In this document: in pieces, positions 17,081 to 26,572 of the stretch | Layout of the letters: each line of letters begins with the position of its first letter | Position numbering within the stretch: position 1 is the first letter of the stretch | Assembly: GCA_938027595.1 (NCBI GenBank) | Contig: CALJAK010000002.1 | Location: forward strand, 1 to 64,000 | From: an uncultured Thermoproteales archaeon | Lineage (GTDB): Archaea; Thermoproteota; Thermoprotei; Thermoproteales; Thermoproteaceae | DNA length: 64,000 nt | Direction: 5' to 3' | Notes under the pieces: generated by a model | The model's input: only the letters and a program-made list of their open reading frames with translations | Told to the model about the DNA's origin: nothing | The model's database searches: none | Position numbers and translations under genes: made by a program

Positions 17081-18259
17081 ATGCACAATGTTGTGATTGT
17101 TTCCTATGTGAGGACTCCAATAGGCAAATTTGGGGGTGCTTTAAAAGATGTAAAACCACCGCAGCTGGCGGCTTTTGTAATAAAGAAATTACTGACACGC
17201 GTTGGACTCTCTGGGCGGGAGGTGGAGGAGGTTATCTTCGGCAGCACACTACAGGGGGGGTCTGGCCAGAATTTGTCTAGATATGCAGCTCTCTTAGCCG
17301 GTCTGCCGGAGGACGTTAGCGCTTACACAGTCAATAGAGTGTGTTCTTCGGGTATGCAAGCGATAATTGACGCATATAGAGAAATCGCCGTGGGAGACGC
17401 CTCGGTCGTAATCGCGGGGGGCGTGGAGTCCATGTCCACAGCTCCAATCTGTCTGACTGAGGAGGCTAGGTGGGGTTTTAAACACTTAATGGGGAAGAGA
17501 GTTGAGTTGAGAGATTTGATGGCCACAGACGGACTTGTAGACCCCACTAACGGAATGTTGATGGGCGAGGAGACGGAGTTGGTGATTAAGAAACATGAGA
17601 TTAAGAGAGAGGAGTTGGATTGGGTGGCTTACGAGAGTCACATGAGAGCTTGGAAAGCCACGGAGTACAAGTGGTTTGACGACTTGGAGCCCATCGAGGA
17701 AGAGTGGGGCAGGCTGGACAGAGACGAGGGAATTAGGCCAGACACCACTCTAGAGAAGTTGGCCAAGTTAAAGCCCGTCTTTAGACCAGATGGCGTTCTC
17801 ACTGCTGGGAACTCTAGTCAACTTTCAGACGGCGCCGCGGCTGTGTTGATGACGTCGGAGGAGAAAGCTAGAGAGCTCGGGTTGAAGCCCGTGGCGAAGA
17901 TTTTGGGGTATAGTTGGCATATGGTTGAGCCTTGGCGTTTTGTGGAGGCGCCTATTTATGCAGTGAGTAAGTTATTGAAGAAGTTAAACGTGGGGATTGA
18001 TTACTTTGATTATTTTGAAAATAACGAGGCGTTCGCGGTAAACAACGTGCTCTTCCACAGAGCTTTTGGAGTGGGGTACGACCGGATAAACGTCTTCGGC
18101 GGCGCGGTGGCTCTCGGTCACCCACTGGGCGCTTCTGGAGCTAGAGTTGTAACTACTCTCCTTTCTGTGTTGAAGAAGCGCGGTGGGCGTAGAGGTATAG
18201 CTGCATTGTGTCACGGGACGGGGGGCGGCACCGCCGTGGCGGTGGAGTTAAATGAGTGA
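17081..18259 (+). CDS. Acetyl-CoA C-acetyltransferase (thiolase)
   Basis: This thiolase condenses or cleaves acetoacetyl-CoA. The roughly 392 residues contain the nucleophile motif NRVCSSGMQA near 87, the GGVESMS loop, NNEAFAVN near 308, GGAVALGHPLGASG near 340 and the C-terminal CHGTGGG. It thus has all catalytic Cys/His residues, unlike the thiolase-fold genes at 32.8-35.1 kb. I prefer the ATG at 17081 because the TATA element GTTTAAATAA lies about 25 bases upstream; TTG 17072 and ATG 17075 are alternatives. The stop overlaps the nadE start. Confidence 0.93.
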   Translation: MHNVVIVSYVRTPIGKFGGALKDVKPPQLAAFVIKKLLTRVGLSGREVEEVIFGSTLQGGSGQNLSRYAALLAGLPEDVSAYTVNRVCSSGMQAIIDAYREIAVGDASVVIAGGVESMSTAPICLTEEARWGFKHLMGKRVELRDLMATDGLVDPTNGMLMGEETELVIKKHEIKREELDWVAYESHMRAWKATEYKWFDDLEPIEEEWGRLDRDEGIRPDTTLEKLAKLKPVFRPDGVLTAGNSSQLSDGAAAVLMTSEEKARELGLKPVAKILGYSWHMVEPWRFVEAPIYAVSKLLKKLNVGIDYFDYFENNEAFAVNNVLFHRAFGVGYDRINVFGGAVALGHPLGASGARVVTTLLSVLKKRGGRRGIAALCHGTGGGTAVAVELNE

Positions 18260-19046
18260 AAAAGCCGTAGTGGAGAGTCTAGATTACGAGAGAGCTAGGG
18301 TAATCATCACCACATTCATTAAACAATATGTAGAAGACTCTGGCGCAAATGGTGTTGTTGTTGGCGTCAGCGGTGGTGTAGACTCCACTGTGGCTGTCTC
18401 CATGGCGGTGGAGGCTTTGGGATCTGGGAGGGTTTTGGGTTTGTTTATGCCTTCTGTATACACGCCTAGTGAAGATTGGGAAGATGCACGTCACGTGGCG
18501 GAGGTGTTGGGTATCCAATTGAAGATTATAGATATAAATCCCATTGTGGATTGTTTTGCGAGAGCTATACCTGACTTTGGCGAGGATAAGTTAGCTAGGG
18601 GGAACTTAATGCCGAGAATTAGAATGTCTATTTTGTATTACTACGCCAATAGATATAACTTGCTAGTATTGGGGAGTAGCGACCGTAGCGAAATTCTATT
18701 GGGTTACTTCACTAAGTATGGAGATGGCGCCGCCGACATAATGCCCCTCGCTTCTCTATACAAAACTCAAGTGAGAGAAATGGCGCGGAGACTTGGCTTT
18801 ATACGCATAGCGCAGAAGCCGAGTTCCCCACGTCTCTGGAGTGGACACACAGCCGAGGGAGAGTTGGGGGCTCCATATGAGTTGATAGATCAAGTGCTCT
18901 ACGCCATATTTGACAGAAAGTTGCCAGTGGAGGAAGTCCGCAAAAACTTTGGCGACGTTGTTGACTTTGTGTTAGAGAGAGTTAGGAAAAATCTCCACAA
19001 GTCTAATCTCCCCCCATCGCCGGATCTCAGTAGTGTTAAGAAGTAA
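18252..19046 (+). CDS. nadE: NH3-dependent NAD+ synthetase
   Basis: This enzyme converts nicotinate adenine dinucleotide to NAD+ with ammonia and ATP. The PP-loop SGGVDSTV near residue 38, the GSSDRSEILLGYFTKYGDGAADIMPLASLYK segment (in outline, about 140-170) and the C-terminal PPSPDLSS are typical. There is no glutaminase domain at 264 residues. It is translationally coupled to the thiolase gene by an 8-base overlap. The end overlaps the small minus-strand zinc-finger gene by 11 bases. Confidence 0.95.
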   Translation: MSEKAVVESLDYERARVIITTFIKQYVEDSGANGVVVGVSGGVDSTVAVSMAVEALGSGRVLGLFMPSVYTPSEDWEDARHVAEVLGIQLKIIDINPIVDCFARAIPDFGEDKLARGNLMPRIRMSILYYYANRYNLLVLGSSDRSEILLGYFTKYGDGAADIMPLASLYKTQVREMARRLGFIRIAQKPSSPRLWSGHTAEGELGAPYELIDQVLYAIFDRKLPVEEVRKNFGDVVDFVLERVRKNLHKSNLPPSPDLSSVKK

Positions 19047-19206
19047 ACTTCTGTGCGGCTTTCACATCGTGTATGTGATATAAATGAAGCGTCGCATCTC
19101 TAACAGAGAAAAATCTCTTTCTGCACTTTATGCAGACTAAGTGCGGGACGTCCCATTGGTCTCTTTCAATTTGTAGATGGGTTTTGAGTTCTTGTGGAAT
19201 TTCCAT
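19036..19206 (-). CDS. 56-residue C2H2 zinc-finger protein
   Basis: A short frame (ATG at 19206, TAA at 19036) encodes 56 residues with one classical finger: C25-x2-C28-x12-H41-x4-H46. Aromatic and hydrophobic residues sit at the expected core sites (RFFSVRDATLHLYHIH). A TATA-like 'ataataaaa' lies about 25 bases upstream, making a leaderless promoter that overlaps the rnhB start region. It may bind nucleic acid or mediate protein contacts. The gene is easily missed because of its size. Confidence 0.7.
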   Translation of the reverse strand: MEIPQELKTHLQIERDQWDVPHLVCIKCRKRFFSVRDATLHLYHIHDVKAAQKFTS

Positions 19207-19230
19207 AAAATACAATTCGAACGTTTTATT

Positions 19231-19818
19231 ATGATTGCTGGCGTGGATGAAGCTGGGAGAGGTTCTCTAGTGGGTCCACTTGTGATTTCTATTGTAGCTG
19301 GCGATGGAGATGTGTTGTCAAACATTGGCGTTAGAGATTCCAAGACTCTAACGCCTAGAGCTAGAGAAGTTCTCTACTCGAAAATTGTGAATGTTGCTGC
19401 TTGTGTGAATTACATCGCTATAGAACCGTATGTGGTAGACGCATATACCTACAAGAGGGGGTTGAATACACTGGAGCTCGTGGCGACAGTGGAATTGATA
19501 AAGTTGTGTCCAGCTGCGGTTTACTACGTAGATTCGCCAGATGTAAACGTCAAGAGATATGAGAACCGCCTCAAGTCTATGGCGGGGGTTGAGGTGGTGG
19601 CGGTGAATAGGGGAGAATCGATTCCTCAAGTAGCTGCCGCCAGCATTGTGGCAAAGGTGACGAGAGATAGATATGTCGCCATGTTGAAGAGAGAATTTGG
19701 AGAGTTTGGCAGTGGATATCCTTCGGATAAGAAGACTAGAGAGTGGGTGACTCGTGGCTTAATTCCGCTGGAGTGCGTCAGGCAGTCGTGGAGAACTTTC
19801 GGTAAATTATTTAAATAG
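19231..19818 (+). CDS. rnhB: Ribonuclease HII
   Basis: This enzyme removes RNA from RNA/DNA hybrids. The start motif GVDEAGRGSLVGPL, DSKTL near 35 and ASIVAKVTRDR near 135 identify RNase HII, at 195 residues. I choose the ATG at 19231 because a TATA box (ATAAAATA, 19205-19212) lies about 24 bases upstream; the longer frame from 19177 would place extra residues before the first strand. It leads an operon with rps5 and rpl30. Confidence 0.93.
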   Translation: MIAGVDEAGRGSLVGPLVISIVAGDGDVLSNIGVRDSKTLTPRAREVLYSKIVNVAACVNYIAIEPYVVDAYTYKRGLNTLELVATVELIKLCPAAVYYVDSPDVNVKRYENRLKSMAGVEVVAVNRGESIPQVAAASIVAKVTRDRYVAMLKREFGEFGSGYPSDKKTREWVTRGLIPLECVRQSWRTFGKLFK

Positions 19819-19821
19819 ACA

Positions 19822-20445
19822 GTGTCTGAAGCGCACATGAGTGTAGTTGATTTGAGTTTGTGGGAGCCGAAGACGCAATTGGGGAGGTTAGTTAGAGAAG
19901 GCAAAGTGAGGAGTATAGACGAAATTTTCGCAAACAACTGGTTGATAAAAGAGCCAGAGATTGTAGACATACTGCTGCCTGGGTTGAGGCAAGAGTTGTT
20001 AAACATAAACCTAGTGCAGAGACAGACACACGCCGGCGAGCGGAACCAGTTCCAAGCGGTGGTGGCTGTGGGGAATGAAGACGGCTATGTGGGAGTTGGC
20101 GTAGGCAAAGCGCGGCAGGTTAGGCAAGCCATTGAGAAAGCCACTCGTGAAGCTAAACTCAACATTATACCAGTGAGGCGCGGCTGTGGTTCTTGGAAGT
20201 GTTCATGTGATGAGCCACATAGTGTGCCGTTTATAGTGAGGGGGAAGGCTGGCAGTGTAGATATGACTTTGATACCTGCGCCTAAGGGCGTGGGGCTTGT
20301 GGCTGGCGACGTGGCTAAAGTTGTTTTACGCCTAGCTGGAGTGAGAGACGTGTGGACAAAGACAAAGGGCGATACTAGAACTACTTTGAACTTTGCTTTT
20401 GCTACGTTTAACGCGTTGAGGAGTACTTACTACTTTAGGACATGA
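19822..20445 (+). CDS. rps5: Small ribosomal subunit protein uS5
   Basis: uS5 is a 30S protein needed for decoding accuracy. The 207-residue frame starts with GTG three bases after rnhB. It holds the double-stranded RNA-binding part ([20 protein letters not shown] near 75-95) and the C-terminal [16 protein letters not shown] Cys pair in [10 protein letters not shown] near 127-136 is usual in archaeal uS5. Its stop overlaps the rpl30 start. Confidence 0.97.
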   Translation: MSEAHMSVVDLSLWEPKTQLGRLVREGKVRSIDEIFANNWLIKEPEIVDILLPGLRQELLNINLVQRQTHAGERNQFQAVVAVGNEDGYVGVGVGKARQVRQAIEKATREAKLNIIPVRRGCGSWKCSCDEPHSVPFIVRGKAGSVDMTLIPAPKGVGLVAGDVAKVVLRLAGVRDVWTKTKGDTRTTLNFAFATFNALRSTYYFRT

Positions 20446-20966
20446 TGCAAGTTGTTACATATCCAAGACTCGCTCTAGTTAGACTACGCGGTATACCCAC
20501 CACCTCAAGGGAAATCGCCGACACACTACACATGTTGAGACTTAGAAAGAAATTTACTATGGTTGTCGCCAATGGGTCTCCCAGCGTTTTAGGTATGATA
20601 GAGAAAGTGAACGATTGGATAACTTGGGGCGAGATCGATGCAGACACTTTAGCTTTAGTGTTAGAGAAGAGGGGTAGATTAGCTGGCGACAAACCGTTAA
20701 CGCTGGAGTATCTACAAAAGTGGGGCTGGAAGTCATTTGAAGAAGTCTCCATAGCTTACATCACTGGTGAAATAAATTCCTTGACATGTGGAAAGAGGAA
20801 AATAACACAGGGACAGCGAGCGCCCTGCATACCTTATCTAAAGCCGTTCTTTAGACTCCACCCGCCGAGAGGTGGGTTGAACAGTATAAAACTTCACTTT
20901 TCCATGGGGGGCGATTTGGGGTATAGAGGTCCCTTGATAAACGAACTTATCCACAGGATGTTGTAA
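20442..20966 (+). CDS. rpl30: Large ribosomal subunit protein uL30
   Basis: uL30 is a 50S protein. The N-terminal ferredoxin-like part ([25 protein letters not shown] in outline) is followed by the long archaeal extension, with the conserved FRLHPPRGG near 137-145. The length of 174 is normal for archaea. The ATG overlaps the rps5 stop (ATGA). It abuts the convergent protease gene tail to tail with no gap. Confidence 0.95.
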   Translation: MMQVVTYPRLALVRLRGIPTTSREIADTLHMLRLRKKFTMVVANGSPSVLGMIEKVNDWITWGEIDADTLALVLEKRGRLAGDKPLTLEYLQKWGWKSFEEVSIAYITGEINSLTCGKRKITQGQRAPCIPYLKPFFRLHPPRGGLNSIKLHFSMGGDLGYRGPLINELIHRML

Positions 20967-21569
20967 CTACCAAACAAACCACAACAACAGTATCGACATT
21001 CCAAAAATCAACATCCACATGGCTAAATTTGTCTTAATCATTTTACTACCGTCTAGCGGCGGTATTGGGAGTAAGTTAAATAAAGCGAGCCACGCATTGA
21101 TGTAGGTGAAGTACCACCACAACATTGCTTTAGTCAATGTATATGCCGCAATCCCAACGGCAGCGAAAGTTATGTTAGTTAACGGGCCGGCTGCGGCGAT
21201 GAAAAACACATCTCTATCTCCACCTCTGCCGTATAACCTAAATGGGGATATAACCACTGCGCCGGGCGCTGCAAATATGAAACCGAAAAAGAGAGGTAGG
21301 ATTAGAGCTAGCGGGAGGAGTTGATAGTCAGCTTGGAAGAAAGCATGGTAACCAAGTCTGCGAGCTACTTGTCTATGTGCAATTTCGTGACCTAAAAATG
21401 CAAATAACAATATAAACATTGATATAGGTAGTACTTGTAGTAACTTTACAAAATTTATACCTCTAAATATAGTGCTGCCAGTCAATACTAGAGAAAATCC
21501 TATAGAGAGAATTATCAACGCCACCGCCATATCTATCCACTCTCTCTTCTTTAAATAGGGGTCATACAC
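20967..21569 (-). CDS. Site-2-protease family (M50) membrane metalloprotease
   Basis: This multipass membrane protein has zinc motif HEIAH (in LGHEIAHRQVARRLGY) in an early helix, and a later NLLPIPPLDG segment as in S2P proteases that cut within membranes. I place the start at GTG 21569 (MYDPYLKKREWID), about 23 bases after 'gatataaatcc', rather than at the upstream GTG 21647, which has no promoter-like sequence. The result is about 200 residues with five or six helices. Substrate unknown. Confidence 0.8.
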   Translation of the reverse strand: MYDPYLKKREWIDMAVALIILSIGFSLVLTGSTIFRGINFVKLLQVLPISMFILLFAFLGHEIAHRQVARRLGYHAFFQADYQLLPLALILPLFFGFIFAAPGAVVISPFRLYGRGGDRDVFFIAAAGPLTNITFAAVGIAAYTLTKAMLWWYFTYINAWLALFNLLPIPPLDGSKMIKTNLAMWMLIFGMSILLLWFVW

Positions 21570-21647
21570 GTTTGTCCCACGTTGTGGATTTATATCTTTT
21601 CGGAAAGCACTACGGAGGATTTTTAATATTGGATGTACGTCGAACAC

Positions 21648-21860
21648 ATGCAGAACGCGTCTGCCAGGGGCAAAATATTGAAAACATTAAAGAAGCCGCG
21701 AACTCTAGATCAAATTATGTTTAAAAGTGGGTTGAGTTGGGCGAGAGTTCAGTACGAAGTAGCCATGCTTGAGATATTTGGAAAAGTTGAGAAAGAAACG
21801 TACGATGGGGACGTTCGTTACCGCTTGAGAAACGGCTTCACAACTCCTCTTTTACGGTAG
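21648..21860 (+). CDS. Small winged-helix-like DNA-binding protein
   Basis: This 70-residue protein (MQNASARGKILKTL...) has a helix-turn-helix pattern: RTLDQIMFKSGLSWARVQYEV, then a wing-like strand pair (GKVEKETYDGDVRYRL). I start at the ATG 21648, about 25 bases after 'gatttttaatatt'. It is divergent from the M50 protease and convergent with another small protein, overlapping its end. Probably a local transcription regulator. Confidence 0.6.
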   Translation: MQNASARGKILKTLKKPRTLDQIMFKSGLSWARVQYEVAMLEIFGKVEKETYDGDVRYRLRNGFTTPLLR

Positions 21861-22089
21861 AGATAACTCTCTCTAGTAGATTTCTCTCTATTAGATATAC
21901 CCCCTGCTTATGTCGCTTGGCTAACCCCCTCCTCTCTACGTCTAACATAATCTCTCGTAGGTACCAAGAACATCGTTTGTCTGTCTTACAGATTTCTCTC
22001 GTCTTTATAGAGACGAGGGAACCTCTCTCTACTTTCATTTTTCTATACATGTAGTACAACAGTGCTGAAATGTAATGTGCCGCGTTCAC
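21838..22089 (-). CDS. Hypothetical 83-residue protein, winged-helix-like
   Basis: From the GTG at 22089 (NAAHYISALLYYMYRK) the frame gives 83 residues with a Cys pair region (REICKTDKRCSW) and a wing-like end (GLAKRHKQGVYLIERN). A longer frame from ATG 22131 would overlap the S9 peptidase start on the other strand. I prefer the shorter one because the AT box at 22103-22113 sits 18-21 bases upstream. Function unknown. Confidence 0.5.
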   Translation of the reverse strand: MNAAHYISALLYYMYRKMKVERGSLVSIKTREICKTDKRCSWYLREIMLDVERRGLAKRHKQGVYLIERNLLERVISTVKEEL

Positions 22090-22129
22090 GTTATTTACTC
22101 TATTTATAAAAAACTTAAGATTTCTATAC

Positions 22130-23830
22130 ATGCGTGATGTGGATTTGAAGAGAGCACTTGCGGTGCGAACAGCCACAGCTCCCAGACTGGGGCCGAGGGG
22201 GGAGATTTATTATTTAAGCGACGTCACTGGCGTGATGCAGTTGTGGCAGTACGATGGTTCTACTCACGACGTAGTGGCGTATATTGATGGACGTGTGGGA
22301 GACTACAGGATTTCTCAAGACGGCACAATTGCTCTAACATGTGACAAAAATGGTGACGAAAATTGGCAGATATATCTAAATTTTTCACCCATCTCTACGG
22401 AAGGCGTGAATAACTTGGGCGCTTGGTCGCCCAGTGGGGGGAAGCTGGCTTTCACCTCCACACGCGGCGGAGGTAGTGACTTTCATTTGTATATATACGA
22501 CGGCGATGGCGTAAAGCGAGTGGCTGAGTTGTCGGGTGTAAATGTTGTAGAAGAGTGGTCAGAATTAGGCATATTTATCACGCATTATGAGACCAATCTC
22601 GAGAGCACTATCTTGCTGTATAGAGAGGGGGAGGTTAGAGAACTCACGCCACGCAGCGCTGGGTCTCTCGCTCGCTCTCCGAAATACGTCGGCGGGGGGA
22701 AATTCATGTTTTTGACAAATATAGAGTGGGAATACGTGGGAGTGGCACTAATGGACGTATCTACCGGCAGTTGGAAGTACGTGATTCAACTCGATAGAGA
22801 CGTGGAGCACTTCGACGTTTGGGGTAATTACATGGCTTTTGTAGCGAACGAGGAGGGGAACTCCGGGTTGTACTACATGCACATCCCCTCGGGGCTTACG
22901 TACAAAATCGCCACTGCCACAGGCGTAATCACTTCTCTACAGTATAGAGATGGGAAACTCTTGTTTTCACTATCTTCCATAAATAGAGGTCATGAAGTGT
23001 ATCTATACAGAGACGGCGTGGTGAGACAAATCACAAACGTGCCTAAGTACAGAATTCCACTTGATAAAATACCACCGCCCTCCTCAGTTCGCTTCCCAAC
23101 TCACGACGGTAGGAAAATACACGCCAATTTATACTGGCCCGTGGACAAGCCAGTGGGGACTGTGGTGTATCTACATGGGGGTCCCGAGAGTCAAGACAGA
23201 CCAGAGTTCAAGCCGCTGACGTTGGCGTTGTTGACGTCGGGTTTTACGGTGGCTGCGCCAAACTATCGGGGGAGCACCGGCTTCGGCAAATCGTTTACGC
23301 ACTTAGACGACGGGGAGAGGCGGTGGGACGCCATTAGAGACGTGGGGGCTTTCGCCAAGTGGCTTCACGAAGAGGGCGTGGCTAGAGAAAAGCCATGTGT
23401 AATCGGTAGCTCGTACGGTGGATATCTAACGTTGATGGCTCTGGCTGTGTTCCCAGATTTGTGGAAATGTGGCGTGGAAATCGCCGGCATGTTTAACTTA
23501 GTCACATTCCTAGAGCGGACGGCCCCCTGGCGTAGGAAATACAGAGAGGCTGAGTACGGTTTTGACAGAGACATGCTGCTCCAACTCAGCCCAGCTACGC
23601 ACGTGGAGAAGATACAAGCGCCTCTGTTGGCGATACATGGCGCCAACGACGTCAGAGTGCCGATTTATGAAGCTGAGCAATTAGTCACGCGGCTTAGAGA
23701 GTTGGGTAGGAAAGTAGAACTAATCACTCTGCCAGACGAGGGGCACGTGATTGCGAAAGTGGAGAATCGCATACGTGTGTATACCGCCGTAGTAAAATTT
23801 ATCCAAGAGAATTTATCACGACATGGGTAA
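22130..23830 (+). CDS. S9-family serine peptidase (acylaminoacyl/prolyl oligopeptidase type)
   Basis: The 566-residue cytoplasmic peptidase has an N-terminal beta-propeller of about 310 residues and a C-terminal alpha/beta hydrolase. The catalytic Ser is in GSSYGGY near 425, Asp in GANDVRVP near 505 and His in EGHVI near 537. The oxyanion region YLHGGPESQ is near 345. It acts on oligopeptides. The TATA element 'tttataaa' (22103-22110) is 24 bases before the ATG. The end overlaps the speE start by eight bases. Confidence 0.93.
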   Translation: MRDVDLKRALAVRTATAPRLGPRGEIYYLSDVTGVMQLWQYDGSTHDVVAYIDGRVGDYRISQDGTIALTCDKNGDENWQIYLNFSPISTEGVNNLGAWSPSGGKLAFTSTRGGGSDFHLYIYDGDGVKRVAELSGVNVVEEWSELGIFITHYETNLESTILLYREGEVRELTPRSAGSLARSPKYVGGGKFMFLTNIEWEYVGVALMDVSTGSWKYVIQLDRDVEHFDVWGNYMAFVANEEGNSGLYYMHIPSGLTYKIATATGVITSLQYRDGKLLFSLSSINRGHEVYLYRDGVVRQITNVPKYRIPLDKIPPPSSVRFPTHDGRKIHANLYWPVDKPVGTVVYLHGGPESQDRPEFKPLTLALLTSGFTVAAPNYRGSTGFGKSFTHLDDGERRWDAIRDVGAFAKWLHEEGVAREKPCVIGSSYGGYLTLMALAVFPDLWKCGVEIAGMFNLVTFLERTAPWRRKYREAEYGFDRDMLLQLSPATHVEKIQAPLLAIHGANDVRVPIYEAEQLVTRLRELGRKVELITLPDEGHVIAKVENRIRVYTAVVKFIQENLSRHG

Positions 23831-24701
23831 GAAACTCGGTCCCATAGTCCTCGTGGAGCCTCTAAGTGGCAACACATCGCTTCTAGTCAAGATAAACAAA
23901 ATAATCGCCGTTAAGAAATCACAATATCAAGAGATTATGATTGTAGACACTGAGGACTACGGCAGGGCGTTGGTGTTAGACGACTATGTACAATCGGCGT
24001 ATTACGACGAGCAGTATTACCACGAGTCTCTAGTGCATGTAGCTATGACTACACACGTAAATCCGAGAGACGTCTTGATTCTGGGTGGGGGTGAGGGAGC
24101 CACTTTGAGAGAAGTGTTGAAACACAAGTCTGTCACCCGCGCAGTGATGGTGGACATAGACGAGGACGTGGTGTCTCTGGCTAGGGAACATCTGCCTAAA
24201 ATGCACCAAAACGCCTTTGACGATCCGCGAGCTCAAGTGACGATAGGCGATGGTTTTGTCTACGTGGAAAACGCGCTTGTGGCTAGAGAGAAATTTGACG
24301 TGGTAATAATGGATTTGACTGACCCATATTCTTCAGACATCGCCAAGAGTCTGTACGACTCTGAGTTCTTCGGGAAGATTAAGAGAATTTTGAGAGACGA
24401 CGGGATTGTAGTGACGCAGGCGGGCAACAGTTTCTACTTCCCCGAGGTTTACGACTGGCTACTCCAAAACGTACGACAGAACTTCCCCATCGTGACTGAG
24501 TACAATTGTTGGATTCCGTCGTTTGGATACGCTGTGAATTTCATAATGGGGTCTCTGCGTTATGATCCACACGTCTTGACTCCAAGCGAGGTGGACGAGA
24601 GACTTAGAGATAGGGGAGTCTCCACTGTGTTCTACAGCGGCCGCACACACGTGGGTTTGGTGAATATGCCGGTATTCAGAAAGATAAATGTCAGAAGTTG
24701 A
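23823..24701 (+). CDS. speE: Polyamine aminopropyltransferase
   Basis: This enzyme moves an aminopropyl group from decarboxylated SAM to a polyamine. The signatures are the YQEI near 37, YYHESLVHVAM near 65-75, LGGGEGATLRE (SAM loop) near 84-94, and DLTDPYS near 160. At 292 residues it matches spermidine/thermospermine synthases; Pyrobaculum is reported to make long or branched polyamines, so the product cannot be fixed here. It is coupled to the peptidase upstream and coaBC downstream by overlaps. Confidence 0.92.
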   Translation: MGKKLGPIVLVEPLSGNTSLLVKINKIIAVKKSQYQEIMIVDTEDYGRALVLDDYVQSAYYDEQYYHESLVHVAMTTHVNPRDVLILGGGEGATLREVLKHKSVTRAVMVDIDEDVVSLAREHLPKMHQNAFDDPRAQVTIGDGFVYVENALVAREKFDVVIMDLTDPYSSDIAKSLYDSEFFGKIKRILRDDGIVVTQAGNSFYFPEVYDWLLQNVRQNFPIVTEYNCWIPSFGYAVNFIMGSLRYDPHVLTPSEVDERLRDRGVSTVFYSGRTHVGLVNMPVFRKINVRS

Positions 24702-25899
24702 AATCATCAGGGGGTCCCACAGTAGACTTCTCGCAAGTCAGAGAGTTGTCTTGGTGGTATCGTCTGGGGTTTCTCTCTATAAATCTATAGATTTAGCGCG
24801 GCTTTTGATTAGACACGGGGCTGACGTACACGTGTTCATGACGCCGAAAGCCTCCCGCTTGCTGTCGCCGGAGTTATTCACGTGGGCTACTGGAAACAAA
24901 CCAGTGGTGTCTCTCAGCGGGGCTGCGGAGCACATAGAGACATGTGCAAAATCTAGCATTGTGATAGTGGCGCCAGCTACGGCGAATACGTTAGTCAAAA
25001 TGTCGCTTGGGATTGCTGACAACGCAGCGTTGACTTGCGTCCTAGCCGCGTCGCGAGCTAGAAAGATAGTTGTGCCAACTATGAATCTCTCCATGTGGAA
25101 CGCGCCGCAAGTGAGAGACGCGCTGGCGCGCCTTGGAGAACACGCGTTGGTAGTGTCCCCGACAGTGGAGGAGGGTAAAGCCAAGTATCCGCCAGTGGAG
25201 GAAATCGTCGAATATGCAATTGACGCCACGGCTCCCCAGGATTACGACAGATTAAACGTCTTAGTCACGGCCGGCCCCACTAGAGAATACATAGACGACG
25301 TTAAGTACATCACCACGGCGAGTAGTGGACTCACTGGTTATTACTTCGCCAGAGAGGCTAAAGCCAGAGGTGCGAGAGTAACGCTAGTGACTGGACCCAC
25401 CGGCCTGAAGCCACCGCCCGGCGTACACGTCGTGCCGGTCACTTCGGCGGTTGAGATGTATGAAGAAGTTGTGAAGAGAGTTGGCGACCACCACGTGTTT
25501 ATCTTCGCCGCCGCCCCCCTGGACTTCCACGTGGAGAAGACAAGTGGCAAGCTAGACAGTTCTCTGTCGCAATACCAACTAACACTGCGTCAATCACCCA
25601 AAGCGGCGCAAGAAGTCAAAAAATTAAACCCACGCGCGGTAGTGGTGGGGTTCAAAGCCGAGTTTGGCTTGGGGGAGGAGGAGATAATTGCAAAAGCTAG
25701 AGAGAGATTGCTAAACGGCGGTTGGGAAATGGCGCTGGCTCACGACGTCTCTAAACTCGGCTTTGGAACGTCGATAGATCAATATTACATAGTAACGAGA
25801 GACACAGTGGAGAAGATAGGTCCAGCTCACAAGAGAGAGTTAGCTAGAGCTGTGTTGAGCAAGCTAGCGTCTGGCGGCTATTTGGAGAGATTTCACTAA
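24688..25899 (+). CDS. coaBC: Bifunctional phosphopantothenoylcysteine decarboxylase/phosphopantothenate-cysteine ligase
   Basis: CoaBC makes 4'-phosphopantetheine precursors in CoA synthesis. The N-terminal flavoprotein domain (about 18-190) shows VSSGVSLYKSIDLAR, APATANTLVKMSLGIADN and PTMNLSMWNAP. The C-terminal ligase domain starts with VLVTAGPTREYIDDVKYI near 190 and has FAAAPLDF and GFKAEF. Length of 403 is normal. It overlaps speE by 14 bases and the convergent regulator gene by 36 bases. Confidence 0.95.
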   Translation: MSEVEIIRGSHSRLLASQRVVLVVSSGVSLYKSIDLARLLIRHGADVHVFMTPKASRLLSPELFTWATGNKPVVSLSGAAEHIETCAKSSIVIVAPATANTLVKMSLGIADNAALTCVLAASRARKIVVPTMNLSMWNAPQVRDALARLGEHALVVSPTVEEGKAKYPPVEEIVEYAIDATAPQDYDRLNVLVTAGPTREYIDDVKYITTASSGLTGYYFAREAKARGARVTLVTGPTGLKPPPGVHVVPVTSAVEMYEEVVKRVGDHHVFIFAAAPLDFHVEKTSGKLDSSLSQYQLTLRQSPKAAQEVKKLNPRAVVVGFKAEFGLGEEEIIAKARERLLNGGWEMALAHDVSKLGFGTSIDQYYIVTRDTVEKIGPAHKRELARAVLSKLASGGYLERFH

Positions 25900-26553
25900 C
25901 TGGTAGTGTTTCTGTTCATCTAGCTCGATGGACAGTATCAACGCCCTCACTATGGGGTCTCCCATGTTGTAGAGCTCCGCAATGCCCTCCCGCATGGAGT
26001 ACTCCTCCCCTGCCAACGTCTCTAGCTCATCGCTGGATATATCTAAGTCGTCCGCCTTGAGTCTGCCCGTGAGGTAGTCGAGAATTGCAGTTAGTATCTC
26101 GGCGTGGCGTAGGCTATCCGCAGCAATCTGCATAAATAAACTTCTCACGAGTGGATTTCGAGATTTGTAAGAGAAAGTCATGGCTCTAGTGGCGGTTTCT
26201 TGCTCAATCTTGATACGTCCCCTAATGACTTCCTCAATTGTGACATCGGTTTTTTTCTGCGTGATGATGCCTGTCACAATCTTCGCAATTTCTGTCAAAT
26301 CCACGCTCTCCCCTCCCCCCCTCTTCACAATGTCTTCGATTACATCGCAATGACTCCGCACGACTGACATGACTCTCTCGTCTTTCTCAAGTTTATCAAC
26401 TAGATTTCCCCCCCTCTTTCCGCTGAGGTACATTGACACAGCGGCTGGTGTCAATCTAAGAATTTTCGCAGTTTCGTTTACGCTATAGCCTCTCTTCACT
26501 AACTCTCTAGCCACGAGAGCTCGCACAGCCGACAAGACTCTCTCCAAATACAC
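25864..26553 (-). CDS. Transcription regulator fused to a ferritin-like domain
   Basis: The 229-residue protein has an N-terminal helix-turn-helix (about 18-46: GYSVNETAKILRLTPAAVSMYLSGKR). A linker leads to a C-terminal four-helix domain with ferritin/rubrerythrin-like metal ligands: an E in KIEQETA, RHAE near 150, acidic EEYSMREGIAE, and ELDEQKH near 218. This suggests an iron- or oxygen-sensing repressor, by inference. The GTG start lies beside a 22-bp palindrome (26573-26594) shared with the divergent gene, so autoregulation is likely. Confidence 0.75.
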   Translation of the reverse strand: MYLERVLSAVRALVARELVKRGYSVNETAKILRLTPAAVSMYLSGKRGGNLVDKLEKDERVMSVVRSHCDVIEDIVKRGGGESVDLTEIAKIVTGIITQKKTDVTIEEVIRGRIKIEQETATRAMTFSYKSRNPLVRSLFMQIAADSLRHAEILTAILDYLTGRLKADDLDISSDELETLAGEEYSMREGIAELYNMGDPIVRALILSIELDEQKHYQLVKSLQIAARR

Positions 26554-26572
26554 ATATACATCTCTCTATATA

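Noticed and set aside
19177-19230. Longer N-terminus for RNase HII
   Set aside because: The TATA element fits the ATG at 19231, and the extra residues lie before the usual start of the fold.
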